A stretch of DNA of 27,188 bases from Hypsibius dujardini. Taxonomy: Eukaryota > Tardigrada > Eutardigrada > Parachela > Hypsibiidae. The DNA lies in NCBI GenBank assembly GCA_001579985.1, contig LRSR01005412.1, forward strand, positions 1 to 27,188. Direction: 5' to 3'. The position numbers and the translations under genes were made by a program. The notes under the pieces are model-generated. The model was not told the DNA's origin and ran no database searches. It saw only the letters and a program-made list of their open reading frames with translations. Position 1 is the stretch's first letter, and each line of letters opens with the position of its first letter. Positions 8,693 through 23,187 of the stretch are shown here, one piece after another.

Positions 8693-11253
8693 TGTGTCTG
8701 TGTGTCTGTATGTCTGTTTGTGTGTCTGTGTGTCTGTGTGTCTGTGTGTCTGCCCATGTGTCTGTCTGTTTGTCTGTCTGTTTGTCTGTCTGTCTGCCTG
8801 TCTGTAAAAGCAAAATTAACGATGAAAACTGTTTCTTGCACTTGCTCAGCTCTCAGCCTGCGGAGACTTTTCACTAAAAAGCGTGAAAATTGGTTAAATT
8901 TGACAATTTCTGCCGGACATTGGTCAAGTAGCAAATGACCAAACCATTATCTCTAATTTTCAAGCAAAATACCAATCTTTAAAATCAGTTGAGTTTAGTA
9001 AAATCGCTCAAACCATCCCTGAGTGAAAATTCGGAGGTCGCCATGTCGCCTTTGACGACATCAGGCGTTAACGGGTTAACGGAATAAAACTTGAAGTTCA
9101 TCATCACGATGCGTAACGCATTTCCTCTTCATTCCGCAGAAGCTGCCGCGCAGCGCGCCAATGTTGAGGGCATCTCGGCGCTGCTGGACCAGGCCCACGC
9201 CCTGTTGGACGGCAGTGCGCCGGCCACGAAGACGCATGTCGACGCGGAAGGAGCGGAAATCGCAGTGGGAGACATCATCAAAATCGCCGTCGGTGCGGAT
9301 AGAATCAAAGCACTTCAAGCCGGCCATGGAGGCTGGCCGGACGAGCTGTCCAAGGTGCTGCTGCAGAAGACTGTCCCGGCAATCATCAGGAAATTCGACA
9401 GCGACGGGGACGTGGTGGCGGACTTTCATTACATCATGACGGATGAGTCGGAAATGAAGTTGACGTTAAACCCGAAGGCCGTCAAGCTCATATCCAAAGG
9501 TTTGGTCGTTTCTTTGGCGAAACGTTTGCTCCTTTCACTTTTCTTTCATATTTTGCAAAAGAAAACTGCTAATTTCTTTTACTTTTGTATTTTTGTATTT
9601 TGCCTCATTACCGATTGTTACGTGTACATAAATATTGATACAATCAGTTGAATTAACTATTAAAATAAATTTACTTCTTTAAATGTTAAATGGACAAAAT
9701 TTAAATTTTTTTTCGCTAATTAGACAGTAATGTTTAGATAAATGGAAAATTTCTACATTTTTCGCTCATAAAACAGTAATGTTTAGATAAACATGTACAC
9801 ATTCAGATAAGCTCAATTATAAAACGGCCATGTCAATAAACGATGCCTTTATGTTTTTTATCCCAAAAATAAATGTTGAAAATGTTATAAAAAGCTCGAT
9901 TTTGGTTTTCAGCGACCTCGTACACGGCGATCGACGGTAACGGCAACGTGATTCGTCGCGGCGACACTGTTGAAATCCTCGACAACGAGGAGATTGTGAA
10001 GCCGCTGATGGGCCGATACTGGAACGACCAACTGAAACCGATGCTGGGCAAACCCGGCCGGATCATGTTCTTCGACCTGGACGGTGATGTCCACGTTAAA
10101 GTCGCCCAGCAAGGAGCCTACTACGTTCCAAAGGTCTTGACACTCGTCAGATCCGGTAAGCTGACCGCAACAAGAAGATCGCAAAATATATCAATCAATC
10201 AATCAATCCATGACTTATTCAATCAGTCAATCAATCAATTAATCTATCAATCAATCAATCAATTAACGGTGCTTTTCAATTCAAACTCAAACCGACAAAT
10301 TGAAGATTCGACAACATATTGCTGTTTACTAAATTTATATTATTAACAGACTGATTCGTATAAACAGAATGATTATTTTTAAATAGTTTTTCAATAATTT
10401 GTTCAGTAGTTTTGCAGTAAATTTTTGATAATATTCATTTCTTTTCAAGACATTTTTAAATAATTTGTTCAACAATTTTGGAGTAATTATTTATCGATAC
10501 ATTTGCAGTTGGATTGTTTTTAAACGGTTTTTAATAAAAATAATTTGTTCAATGCTTTTGTAGTAAGTTTCTTATAATTTTCTAGAAAGGTTAAGTAAGT
10601 TATGAGTCACCGTGCTGGTAATCGTTATTGTTTTAGTTAAAACCGGAGATGGAATGCCGGCTGAAATTGGAGATACAGTTCGAATCACCTCTTCGAAGGT
10701 TGAATTGGAACGCCTTCAGACGGCCAAATTCGGCGGCTGGACCGACTCCATGGAGAACTGGCTAGGCAAGGAGATGATTGCCCGTTCCATCGGCTGTAAC
10801 TGCTTCTTCGAAACGGACGTACCGGAGTGTATGATGCAGGTGGGCAGTACCACCAACAACGTCTCCTTTTGGGTCAATCCCAAGGCAACCCGCCATCTGA
10901 CTGGCGGCCTTCCGCAACCTGGCGGTCCGAATGGTCGACAGCAAGCAGCGGCTGCGACACCACCGCCCAAGGTCATCAAGGATGCGATGGGAACGGTGAT
11001 CCATGCGGGAACGGTGGTGAGTTTCATCAAGGATGCCGACCAGGTGCAGCGCTTGCAGGCTGGGAAGAGGGGGTGGTCGGATCGGTTGCTGCCGCTGCTG
11101 GTGACGGGAAGGCTGCCCGGCCTGGTGACAGCCCTGAAAGCGGATGGGGATATTGAGGTGGCGGCCCTGGCGTTTGTGGCGGATGATCGCGAGACAGTTA
11201 TCGTTGTTAATCCCAGCGCGGTGACCGTGCNNNNNNNNNNNNNNNNNNNNNNN

Positions 11254-11288
<35 letters not shown>

Positions 11289-12749
11289 AGCAAGCAAAAA
11301 TTGGCGAACAAACAGGCAGGTAGAACCGCAGACACGGACGAACCGAGGAACAGACATCCGTAGAAGGGCCAGACAGACAGATAGTTAAATGTAGAGGCCA
11401 TGCGAAGACCTCAGGACGTAGCAATGTATTGAGTCATCTGTTTTATGGTAGACAACCACGAAGCAACGGATGCCAGTGGAAAGACCATCCTCAGAGGCAA
11501 CACCGTCACCCTCCTGGAGAGTGAAACGGACTTCCGCGCGCTCCAGCAGGGCCACGGAAGTTGGACGGACGACATGAGCAGCTTCCTCGGAAAGCCGATT
11601 GTCATTCAGTTCTTCGACAGAGACGGCGACATCGTCGCCATGATGGGCAAAGTGGGAAATCTTCGCTGCTTCAACCCTAAAGCCACCAACAAAGTCGAAA
11701 AAGGTCAGTGGACCATGCCGGAACTTGTGCCTGCCAGCATATATAATGTACCATGTACCATGAAGTCGCCCTTTCCATGTTGTTATATGCAATATATACT
11801 GTATACAGTGAAGTGTCGGGATGGGAAGGATGTGGCCATCGGAAGCACCGTCCGCGTGGGCGTCTCCCTTGCGGACTTTGAGAAGCTCCAGACGGAACAG
11901 TTCGGCGGATGGGGCTCGCGACTGCCCGAGCTGGTGGATCGAACTTTGACGGTGCAGGACATCTCCTGCAAGTACCAGGTGGAGACCAAGTCGCCGGCCT
12001 GCACAATCAAGGTGAAGCACGAGGATCGCCACTTCTGGCTCAATCCCATGGCAGTGACCACGTCCCTCATGACAGGGAGTGCCGGTTCGGGCGGCCACGT
12101 CGAAGACCTCAGCCGGCAACACGGTACGGATGCATGAAGAGTCATGTCTACTTCAGTTGAACCAGAATTCAATTTTAAATTTCAGTCTATTTTAAAATTC
12201 GGTTTATTATTCGGACCACCCACCTACCCTCCTTCGATAACGTAATATTTCAATGGCGCCTATCCAGAAATGATCTGTACCTCCGCCTCCTGAATTAAAA
12301 AAATATTTTTCCGTGTCAGTTAATGAGAAGATTTCGGTCGTTTAGCGTCAAGAAAATTATCTGCGATCCCGGAATAGACCGGATTTCTTGTACTATAATA
12401 CACTGTACTTACGACGCAGGTTAATGGTTTGCTTTCATCTGAACTTTTCGTTTGATGGTTACAGACTTGAAGGTCATACCGTTCGAGCAGATCAAACTGG
12501 AGAAAAAGCTGGGATCGGGTGCATTCGGCACGGTTTACCTGTCCAAGTGGAGTGTGACACGCTGTGCCGTCAAGCAGATTGCCGCGCAGGACATCATCGA
12601 GGGTCCCGAACGCGATCGGATTCTTCAAGAAGCCGTAACTCACAGGTTAGGCAGATATACAGACATACAGACAGATAGGCAGACAAACAGACAGACAGAC
12701 AGATAGATAGATACACAGATAGACAAATACACAGACATACAGATAGACT

Positions 12750-12792
<43 letters not shown>

Positions 12793-15216
12793 GGGTGTGT
12801 AATGGGACTTGGGAGGCCGAGACCACGGTTTACTGACACACCGTTGACAGGACTTATTACATTATTAGAGAATCGTTTAACTTTTTCACACGCTAACTAC
12901 AGTAATCCAAAATTTATTAAATTTAACGACCGGCGCATATCGATAATTTATAAATATATATATATATATATATATATGAACAAATGAACAAATAAATGAA
13001 TATGCTCGTATTTAATTTTCGGCGCCAAGTAGTGGAGATAAATTTATTTCTAGGGATGGCAAGACTTAAAATTAGTCAACTAAAAATTAGTTACTGCGCA
13101 TTATGAGTTTAGTTCTGTTTAGTAACTAAACATTTTAGTGTAGTTCTCTGCCGGTTCAAGGATAAATCAATGGCTAATTTGCGAAACGAAATACATTTCT
13201 GCTTACTTACTCCAGGATTAAAGTTCGATGCGGTTCTTGTGCTAATTCTCCGTGTGTATTTTCTCATTACACAGTCGCCTTATTCATCCGCATATCGTGC
13301 AGTTCATCGGGATTTCCCTCCAGCCGACGTTTATGTACATCGTCTTAAAATGCGTCGATGGCTTCAATCTGGACGAAATCATTTTCGAACGCAAAATGGT
13401 AAGTTCGTGTTTGATGATCCTCTTGATAAAAGCTGGATAGGCGCTGAGAAACTTTTCCTTACTTGAAGAAATTGACTGACGCTGAAAAGACCGTGATTGC
13501 TGGTCAAGTCTGTGACGTGATTCGGTATCTGCACGAGGATGCCCGCCCGAAAGTCATTCACCAAGATATCAAACCCAGCAACGTCTTGGTAAGTTTTCGT
13601 GCGAAAACCTCCATTAATTAATTAATTAATTACACTTTTAGTACATAAACTCAGTATTCATCCTGACGATATTAGAAAAATAATAATTATCTTATTGAAA
13701 TCATACATCCATGGCCACAATTTTGGGTGACCGAGTTCGAGCCATTAGGGTGGTCTGAGTTTGAGCCACTCTTGGCTAGAGCTTGCCACTGCTTTCTCCT
13801 GAATCTTTGATTTAATGCCCAGCGGAAAAATTAGATTGAGCAAGTTGCTCTAAATTCCGCCAAAATAAACAAGTTCAATTAATTGGTCAATTAAGGAAAA
13901 GATCCATAATCAGCTGTGGTTAAGAGCGCGTGCGCACGGTGACTGAATTCGGCTCCAACTCAGACCACCCTTTTTGGCTTAAAGTCTGCCACCCAAAATT
14001 GTGGCCACGCATGTAAGACTTCTTAAATCAAATTAATTCTAGTCACACGTATAGTTGTAATTTCAATTTTCATCCCGAATAAATTCTTACGGGTAATAAT
14101 GTATTTAGTGTAGCGTTTGCTTTAAACATTCCTAATTGCAGATATATCGTGAAATTTCAGTTTTTATTTTAAAGAAACGTTTAAGTTTCATTCTTTTATT
14201 TGGGTTAGTTCAGCTCAGTTCAGTTGTTCAGTTGTTGTCCTAAATCTTCTTAGTTATAGTTTTATAACATAACTTTAGTTTTCGTATCCTAAGTCTAACA
14301 GAACAGTAAGTATTGTAATAATTGTAAGTACATGTAATGTACAAGACCTTTGTGTATTTTTTGCTCCTAACCCTATTTTCCTAGTTATATAATGCCTAAT
14401 TTCCCGTGCATCCCGGATCCATATGAATCATCAGAATTGCAATTTCGCTACGGGGAACCCAGCACCTTTTTTTTTAGTTTGAAATTCATGACAGGTCGCC
14501 CAACGTGTCGGAACAGAATATGAATTCGCAACTCCACTCACTATTTTCTATCAAATTATCGCCAATTTCCAAACTTTCCCCTTTTTTTTACTTTTTCCTA
14601 AAACAGTACCTAATGACGTCACGTGATGTATTTTGAAAAAAAATGCAAAAGTTTGCACCCGCAAACTACTTCTGTGGAAAAACATTGGAAGGTGAAAACA
14701 ATTTGTCCTTGTTAACAAGTCCATCTTCAATTTTCAACACAAACAAAGCGTCGGGTTGCTCTTAAGTTCAATTAAATGACTTATTTTTTGCAGGTGGAAA
14801 ATGGCACGAAGCAGGCCCTCATCACGGACTTTGGGATCAGTCGTCTGGCGGGCCACTCCCCGGCCGACACCCTCTCCAACGTGACCAAGCTCTACTCCAC
14901 CACGCTCAGCGGTACGGTCATGTACATGGCGCCGGAACTGATGAAGCCCAACGACCACGGCCTCCACCGGAAGCCCAACTTTGAAAGCGACATCTTCGCG
15001 TTGGGCGCCACCCTGGCCGAGTTCTTCTCCGGCCGCCGGCTGTACGGCGACGACGTCAACGACATGACGACTCTGCTGAACCGGAAGGCGTCCAGTGCGC
15101 CGCCGTTCGCGGTGGACCACGTGCCCGTTCCGTATCGCGCGGTGCTGCGACGTAGTCTGGCGAGCGAGCCGGGTAGGCGACCGACGGCCGGACAGTTGGT
15201 ACAGGCATTCAGCTAG
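7216..15216 (+). CDS. Ankyrin / Mind bomb SH3-repeat / protein kinase fusion protein
   Basis: Eleven exons: 7216-7252, 7878-8522, 9140-9499, 9913-10155, 10637 to about 11230 (gap), 11452-11703, 11809-12123, 12465-12645, 13275-13398, 13469-13588 and 14794-15216 (TAG). About 1097 residues plus any hidden by the gap. Phases agree at every junction, phase 1 through intron 7. Residues 45-195: about four ankyrin repeats ([32 protein letters not shown]). Residues 260-800: six Mind bomb REP (SH3_15) modules, pattern GDTV...LQ.GHGGW.D...LGK...FD.DGDV...NP.A. Residues 822-1097: kinase with GSGAFGTVY, Lys852, Glu871, HQDIKPSN (Asp950), DFG (Asp969), APE and Asp1023. All catalytic residues are present; HRD is HQD, a non-RD kinase. 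The N-terminus MGLANTK could be myristoylated. Likely a TKL/RIPK-type signalling kinase with protein-binding arms; substrate unknown. Confidence 0.88.
7391..7840 (+). repeat. Long (TCTG)n microsatellite, ankyrin-kinase intron 1
   Basis: About 450 bases of TCTG units with interspersed TCCG, GCTG and TTTG variants. This is the longest array in the window, occupying most of the 625-base intron 1 and ending about 40 bases before the acceptor. A higher-order duplication is visible: a block ending GTCTGGCTGGCTGGCTG occurs at about 7535 and again at 7625. Confidence 0.95.
8606..8805 (+). repeat. (TCTG)n and (TG)n array, ankyrin-kinase intron 2
   Basis: TCTG units alternate with a pure TG tract (about 8660-8690) and a TGTGTCTG compound repeat. 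It lies within intron 2 (8523-9139). Opposite-strand reading gives false Thr-Asp-Arg-Gln peptides. Confidence 0.95.
9712..9802 (+). repeat. 49-bp tandem duplication, ankyrin-kinase intron 3
   Basis: TTCGCT followed by ACAGTAATGTTTAGATAAA occurs twice with a 49-base period (9712 and 9761). It lies in AT-rich intron 3 and is non-coding. Confidence 0.6.
10191..10265 (+). repeat. (AATC)n microsatellite, ankyrin-kinase intron 4
   Basis: Imperfect TCAA/AATC tetranucleotide units begin about 35 bases after the exon 4 donor. The motif differs from the TCTG arrays in the other introns. Confidence 0.85.
10393..10575 (+). repeat. Degenerate triple repeat, ankyrin-kinase intron 4
   Basis: Three spaced copies of AATAATTTGTTCA, followed by a variant of TTTTGNAGTAA, begin near 10393, 10457 and 10538. 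They lie between the AATC array and the exon 5 acceptor. Possibly an old local duplication. Confidence 0.5.
11231..11253. other. Assembly gap (23 N) at the end of exon 5
   Basis: Twenty-three Ns separate the end of REP module 4 from a (CAGA)n array. The frame at 11230 is one base into a codon, which fits the phase-1 acceptor of exon 6. No usable phase-1 GT donor lies before the gap, so the donor is most likely in the missing sequence. The gap length may be arbitrary, caused by collapse of the repeat. Confidence 0.9.
11254..11384 (+). repeat. (CAGA)n microsatellite, ankyrin-kinase intron 5
   Basis: Pure CAGA units to about 11285, then a degenerate tail to about 11384. Same motif as TCTG on the opposite strand. 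Confidence 0.9.
12653..12792 (+). repeat. (CAGA)n microsatellite, ankyrin-kinase intron 8
   Basis: CAGA and CATA/GATA variants begin within ten bases of the exon 8 donor (12646) and become pure CAGA at about 12750-12790. Confidence 0.95.
12953..12976 (+). repeat. (TA)n microsatellite, ankyrin-kinase intron 8
   Basis: Twelve consecutive TA dinucleotides in AT-rich intron sequence. Confidence 0.9.
13706..14013 (+). mobile_element. TA-flanked MITE in ankyrin-kinase intron 10
   Basis: The left end reads CATCCATGGCCACAATTTTG and the right end is the complement of CATGCGTGGCCACAATTTTG. Flanking TAs lie at 13704-13705 and 14014-14015. Subterminal arms also pair (GGTGGTCTGAGTTTGAGCC with the complement of GGCTCCAACTCAGACCACC). 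The core shares GATTTAA and TCAGCTGTGGT patches with the element at 21389-21714. 308 bases, no coding capacity. Confidence 0.75.
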
Positions 15217-16534
15217 GCACTCTTCACGGGGCACCGCCATGGTGGCCACTGGGACAGCCTGCGGAATATAAATACATAACACGCACCTTTAGCCACGTCA
15301 CATTCAGCGTGTGTTGCTTTTTCAGTTATTCAATTGCAGTTGCTCATTTTTGTTGCACAATAATTCAGTGCCGGCCTTTCAAAATCGTGGATTGTGATAA
15401 ACGGGCTGTTCCATGTGTTTATCATCTCATACTGGGCAGAGGCTCGTTAAAGGTCCTTGCAGGTCGGAACCAGGACCCCTCATCCTAGAGCCAGGACCCC
15501 TAATGCTAGAGCCAGGACCCCTAATTCTAGAGCTAAGGGGTGGGCTAAGGGGCATAATGCTCTTTTTCCAAGATTGAACTCAAAACTCGGCCTCTTGTCC
15601 CTGATCAATTGGAAACTTGTGGCGGGTGTGGGGGTCTGATTTTCAGAGGCCCCGCCCTCCAGTATGATTTTGTTTATCTGGGTAGGTGGGTTTTCGAAAA
15701 AGACCCTTTTCTGATTATGTAATATGTGCATGGCGCCTAAAACGAGCCTCCGGTTCTGGGTGTCAGCGCCACACAGTGTGTGACTCCGCCCCTTTTGTTC
15801 CTTATGCCGTTCGCCTGACACGGTTTTACAGTAGCAATCCTGCTCATCAATCAATCAAGCGATGAGTTAATGGACCTTACAAACTTCAAATCAACAATCA
15901 AGCAGTCATGCGGTTTGCGATCGATTTGGCCAACGGTTCGCAGTCCGAAAGAGTCAGACCGCTACCAAAAAATGCCACAAGATTTTTTGGAAATTTGCTG
16001 CTGAAAAAGGGCAAGATTTAATAATGTATTTAACGCGAGTCCAGGAAAAGCAGTGGCGTGGAGGTCCCCAATTCCGAAATAATGTATTGATGGGAACACA
16101 ATGTCCTATACTGGAACTACCTCAGCACCGACTGCACACACTGGTCGTTAATCACAAGAACGCGTTCACTTTAAGCGAAACGAACAGACCGTCAGCTGTT
16201 CGCTGTTTGAACTTCGCGAGAAAGCTCAATTGCCAGTTGCCACACATTCAACTCTATCATTCATGACACATGTAGTTTCAACCACAGCAAAGATCATCAC
16301 TTTCTTTCCTGCATTCCAAAACAATGCCACCCTCACTTTCGTCGCTCGATTAGAAGTAGGTCGCCTGTCTTTCCACCTGACTAATCATCTGTCACACTTT
16401 CCCTTGGCAACTGCGCTTTTCGTTAAAATTCATTCAAGCACTAAGTTGCGTTTTTCTCCACGGCGTCTCCCCCAGTGCCTTCCGTCCCGCCACCGATTTG
16501 ACCCCCAAGGAACGGTTTTTTCGTTACCCCTCCA
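15217..16534. other. Spacer between ankyrin-kinase and sphingomyelinase genes
   Basis: About 1.3 kb with no recognisable gene. A possible variant poly(A) signal, AATATA, lies at 15265-15270, 49 bases after the kinase stop. A 21-bp tandem repeat is at 15470-15532. The right part should hold the sphingomyelinase promoter. Open frames at 15457, 15480 (minus), 16024 and 16230 match nothing I recognise. Confidence 0.45.
15470..15532 (+). repeat. Three 21-bp tandem repeats
   Basis: Three consecutive units of CCAGGACCCCTNATNCTAGAG at 15470, 15491 and 15512. Only three positions vary. A related CTAAGGGG pair follows. The 21-base period keeps a reading frame open, but I see no gene around it. Confidence 0.85.
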
Positions 16535-20770
<4,236 letters not shown>

Positions 20771-21152
20771 ACCGGACTCGCGCCGTGCCCTTTCCGATGA
20801 CGGCTATTAGTCGTTTCCTTCCGTCTTCGCTCGGACGCTCTGCAGCGCGTGATTCACCCCCTTCCACTGCTCGATTCAAATGTGTTCCTTTCCATTTGCT
20901 CAAACTGATCTTAATTTCACTGGTGATTTTATTCCTCCTTGCTCCACCTGTAACCGCGTGTGCTATGCAGTCTTGCCTTAATTTATGGAATACTTTCTTC
21001 TCGTTTCTGTTTTTAGATTTCTATTTATTTGCGTTTATACGTTTAAATTTTTGGTGCCTGTTCAAACTTCAGCAACGGAAAAGTACCAGCGCGTCTTTGG
21101 TCGCGATCCTCGAAGAGTCTCTCTCCCACTTCCGAACCGCCTCGAACCGGTT
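20771..21152. other. Convergent 3' region, sphingomyelinase and asparaginase
   Basis: 382 bases between two facing stop codons. Minus-strand poly(A) signals are at 21024-21029 and 20928-20933. I see no plus-strand AATAAA for sphingomyelinase, so its 3' end is unclear and may overlap the asparaginase transcript. The plus-strand open frame 20752-21156 has no recognisable domain. Confidence 0.45.
21024..21029 (-). promoter_or_regulatory. Poly(A) signal for the asparaginase gene
   Basis: TTTATT on the plus strand (AATAAA on the coding strand), 124 bases past the asparaginase stop. A second AATAAA is at 20928-20933. Confidence 0.5.
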
Positions 21153-22434
21153 CTAATCCTCCCGGATAAACTTCCCGTCTGCAGTGCGTGCGGCTTTCTC
21201 GGCCGGGATCACCTGTCCGCTCATGGCGATGTAGACTGCAATTCCGCCATCAGCCGACAGACATTGCGCCGCGCCGATAGCCATTCCCACGTTGAAGTCT
21301 GCGTCCGAGTCCTTGAGGCGTTCCGGCTGTCGCGCACCCGTCACGACCACCACGAGCCCCTACAGTACGAGCATGTATTAGTGTAATACACTCGTGGTAA
21401 AAACCTCAGGTCGACCGAATTAAAGCCAACTTTTTACCGGCACCCACCAAAATGGAAAGGTCGGAGTTTGAGCCAATTTTGGTGAATGCGTGCAGCTCTT
21501 ACTCAAATTACTTGATGCATTGATTTAACACCAGATTGCCAAAATAATTTGAAATCAATCAATCGATCGACTGAGCAAAGACTGCGTGGTCAGCTGTAGT
21601 CGAAAACAGCTGCACGCATTGACTAAAATGCTCAAACTCCGACCACCTCATTTTTCTGGGCACCGGTGAAAATTTGGCTTCAATTCGGTCGGCCTGATGT
21701 TTTTGCCACGTGTGTATCTACCCCTTACAGAGTGGCAAGAACGGCGGCACACGTTCAACTGCTTATTCTTTTTAATCATCAATATAACTTCCTCTTGTAA
21801 TGAGAGCTTCCACCATAGTTCAATTCAAAGGCTTTTAGTATAGTTTAGCTGAAATTAGTCGAACAATATAGCCTCCCCACTTAAAACCTTAATAACTAAA
21901 ACTAGAAAATTAGTCACTGAAAGTTCCAGTTTTGTTTTAGCATTAGATATATGATACCTCCAGTTCCGAAAGTGTCTGCTGGGAAAGCTCCGCCAGATAC
22001 CGCGCCGTCCGGATCATCGTGTCCGTCCCGTGAGTTATGACGATGCGTCGGTAGCCGAGTCGGTGGAGCGCCCGGCATTCGTTCGCCAGTGTCTGCCGGT
22101 CCGCCTCCGTGATCTCCTGACTGTCCTTCCGCAGGACCCCGTCCACAGCGTACCGGAACTCTAAGGTCTCCCCTTCTTCGCAGGCCGTGACACGCGGTGA
22201 CGGCGGTGTCTGGGTGAGCTGTATTCCTCCTTCCCCTCGCGCTATGATGGAATAATGGACGGGCAGCCGGTCGAGGATGCGAGCAGACGCGGGATGGTCG
22301 GAGATGTCGAAGGCGTAGCCGCCGGTGCCTTTCGGGTAGTCCTTATCGATGGTGCCGCCGGTCTGGATGAGGACGATGGTCCGGCTATTGATGTGATCAG
22401 CTTTCGTCGTCACTTTTCCCGAGCTCTCCGCCAT
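21153..22434 (-). CDS. Short-form L-asparaginase domain protein
   Basis: Probably hydrolyses L-asparagine or a related amide. Two exons on the minus strand, 22434-21958 and 21359-21153 (TAG), joined in phase 0, about 227 residues. Residues 21-30 hold the first catalytic motif VLIQTGGTID (Thr28 is the expected nucleophile). Residues 131-140 hold the second, IVITHGTDTM. Exon 2 continues LVVVVTGARQPERLKDSDAD, NVGMAIGAAQ and IAMSGQV. This matches the short bacterial asparaginase-domain family of about 160-170 residues. It lacks the C-terminal domain of the roughly 330-residue type I/II enzymes. Extra length lies at the N-terminus and in an insertion near residues 66-90. No signal peptide, so likely cytosolic. 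The spliceosomal intron, which carries a MITE, shows it is a resident gene and not contamination. Exact substrate unknown. Confidence 0.85.
21389..21714 (+). mobile_element. TA-flanked MITE in the asparaginase intron
   Basis: The left end CACTCGTGGTAAAAACCTCA pairs with the right end TGATGTTTTTGCCACGTGTG. TAs flank at 21387-21388 and 21715-21716. Long subterminal arms (GGTCGGAGTTTGAGC versus the complement of GCTCAAACTCCGACC) also pair. The termini match the SLC35B2 element at 4082 and the core resembles the one at 13706. 326 bases of the 598-base intron. Confidence 0.75.
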
Positions 22435-22513
22435 GCCTCTGGGGGTATATTGGATAGTAATAATGCAGTCAATAATCGGTATGCGAACGACAGATCCAAG
22501 GAAGATTGGTTCG

Positions 22514-22562
22514 ACTGTTTGTCTGTCTATCTGTCTATCTGTCTGTTTGTCTATCTGTTTGT
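22514..22562 (+). repeat. Short (TCTG/TCTA)n array upstream of asparaginase
   Basis: About 12 tetranucleotide units, 80 bases upstream of the asparaginase start codon. It would lie in the promoter or 5' UTR. Confidence 0.9.
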
Positions 22563-23187
22563 GTAAAGTGCAAGCAACACTGCTAAAATCCAGCTGTATC
22601 ATATTTTCTGTTTCGCTTGCATCTTGGCGTCGACGGTCCACGTGGTGGTGGGTACACATAATACATGTATGTACCGGTCGACTGGTACGGTGCTACTACA
22701 GTACTACCCTGGAAGCCTTTTCACACCAACGATGGCACTATTATCGGATGGAGAAACCGGTAATCTCGCGACGACCTTTGACGCACCGTTGTTGAACAGA
22801 CATATGAAAGGAACTGAGGGACCTGAGGGGAGGGTTAAGAGACTCGACCCCCCACCCATCTCTGATGAGTTGTGCACTCTCTAAATAAGAGGTTTTTTTG
22901 TATGTGGTTCATTTAATGACCGAAATTCAGGCGCTGACCTGCACAATATACAGCGTAATGCCGCCAAAAGCATTGAGATAACAAAAAAAACACAAATTAC
23001 GTTCTCGCTTGACTTTCAGAACGCTGTAGATCCCACAAAGAATGTGAGAAAATTACCAGAAATAAAAAAAGGCGCTGTGCAATACCACGTGGCAAAAGAA
23101 GATTAAAAGTCGAAGAGCCAACATGTGCCGCGGTATTCGCCGGCAGATGCTGAAAATGTTCTTCACGTGCCGTTTTCGGAATAATCT

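Noticed and set aside
9140-12123. Calling the gene a Mind bomb E3 ligase
   Set aside because: There is no RING finger, ZZ finger or MIB/HERC2 domain. The domain order is reversed and the C-terminus is a kinase.
7216-15216. Reading the ankyrin, REP and kinase regions as separate genes
   Set aside because: Each exon joins the next in matching phase with consensus splice sites. No internal stop-plus-poly(A) or new start was seen between the domains.
15470-15532. Possible CRISPR-like array
   Set aside because: The 21-base units are contiguous without spacers, and the context is an animal genome.
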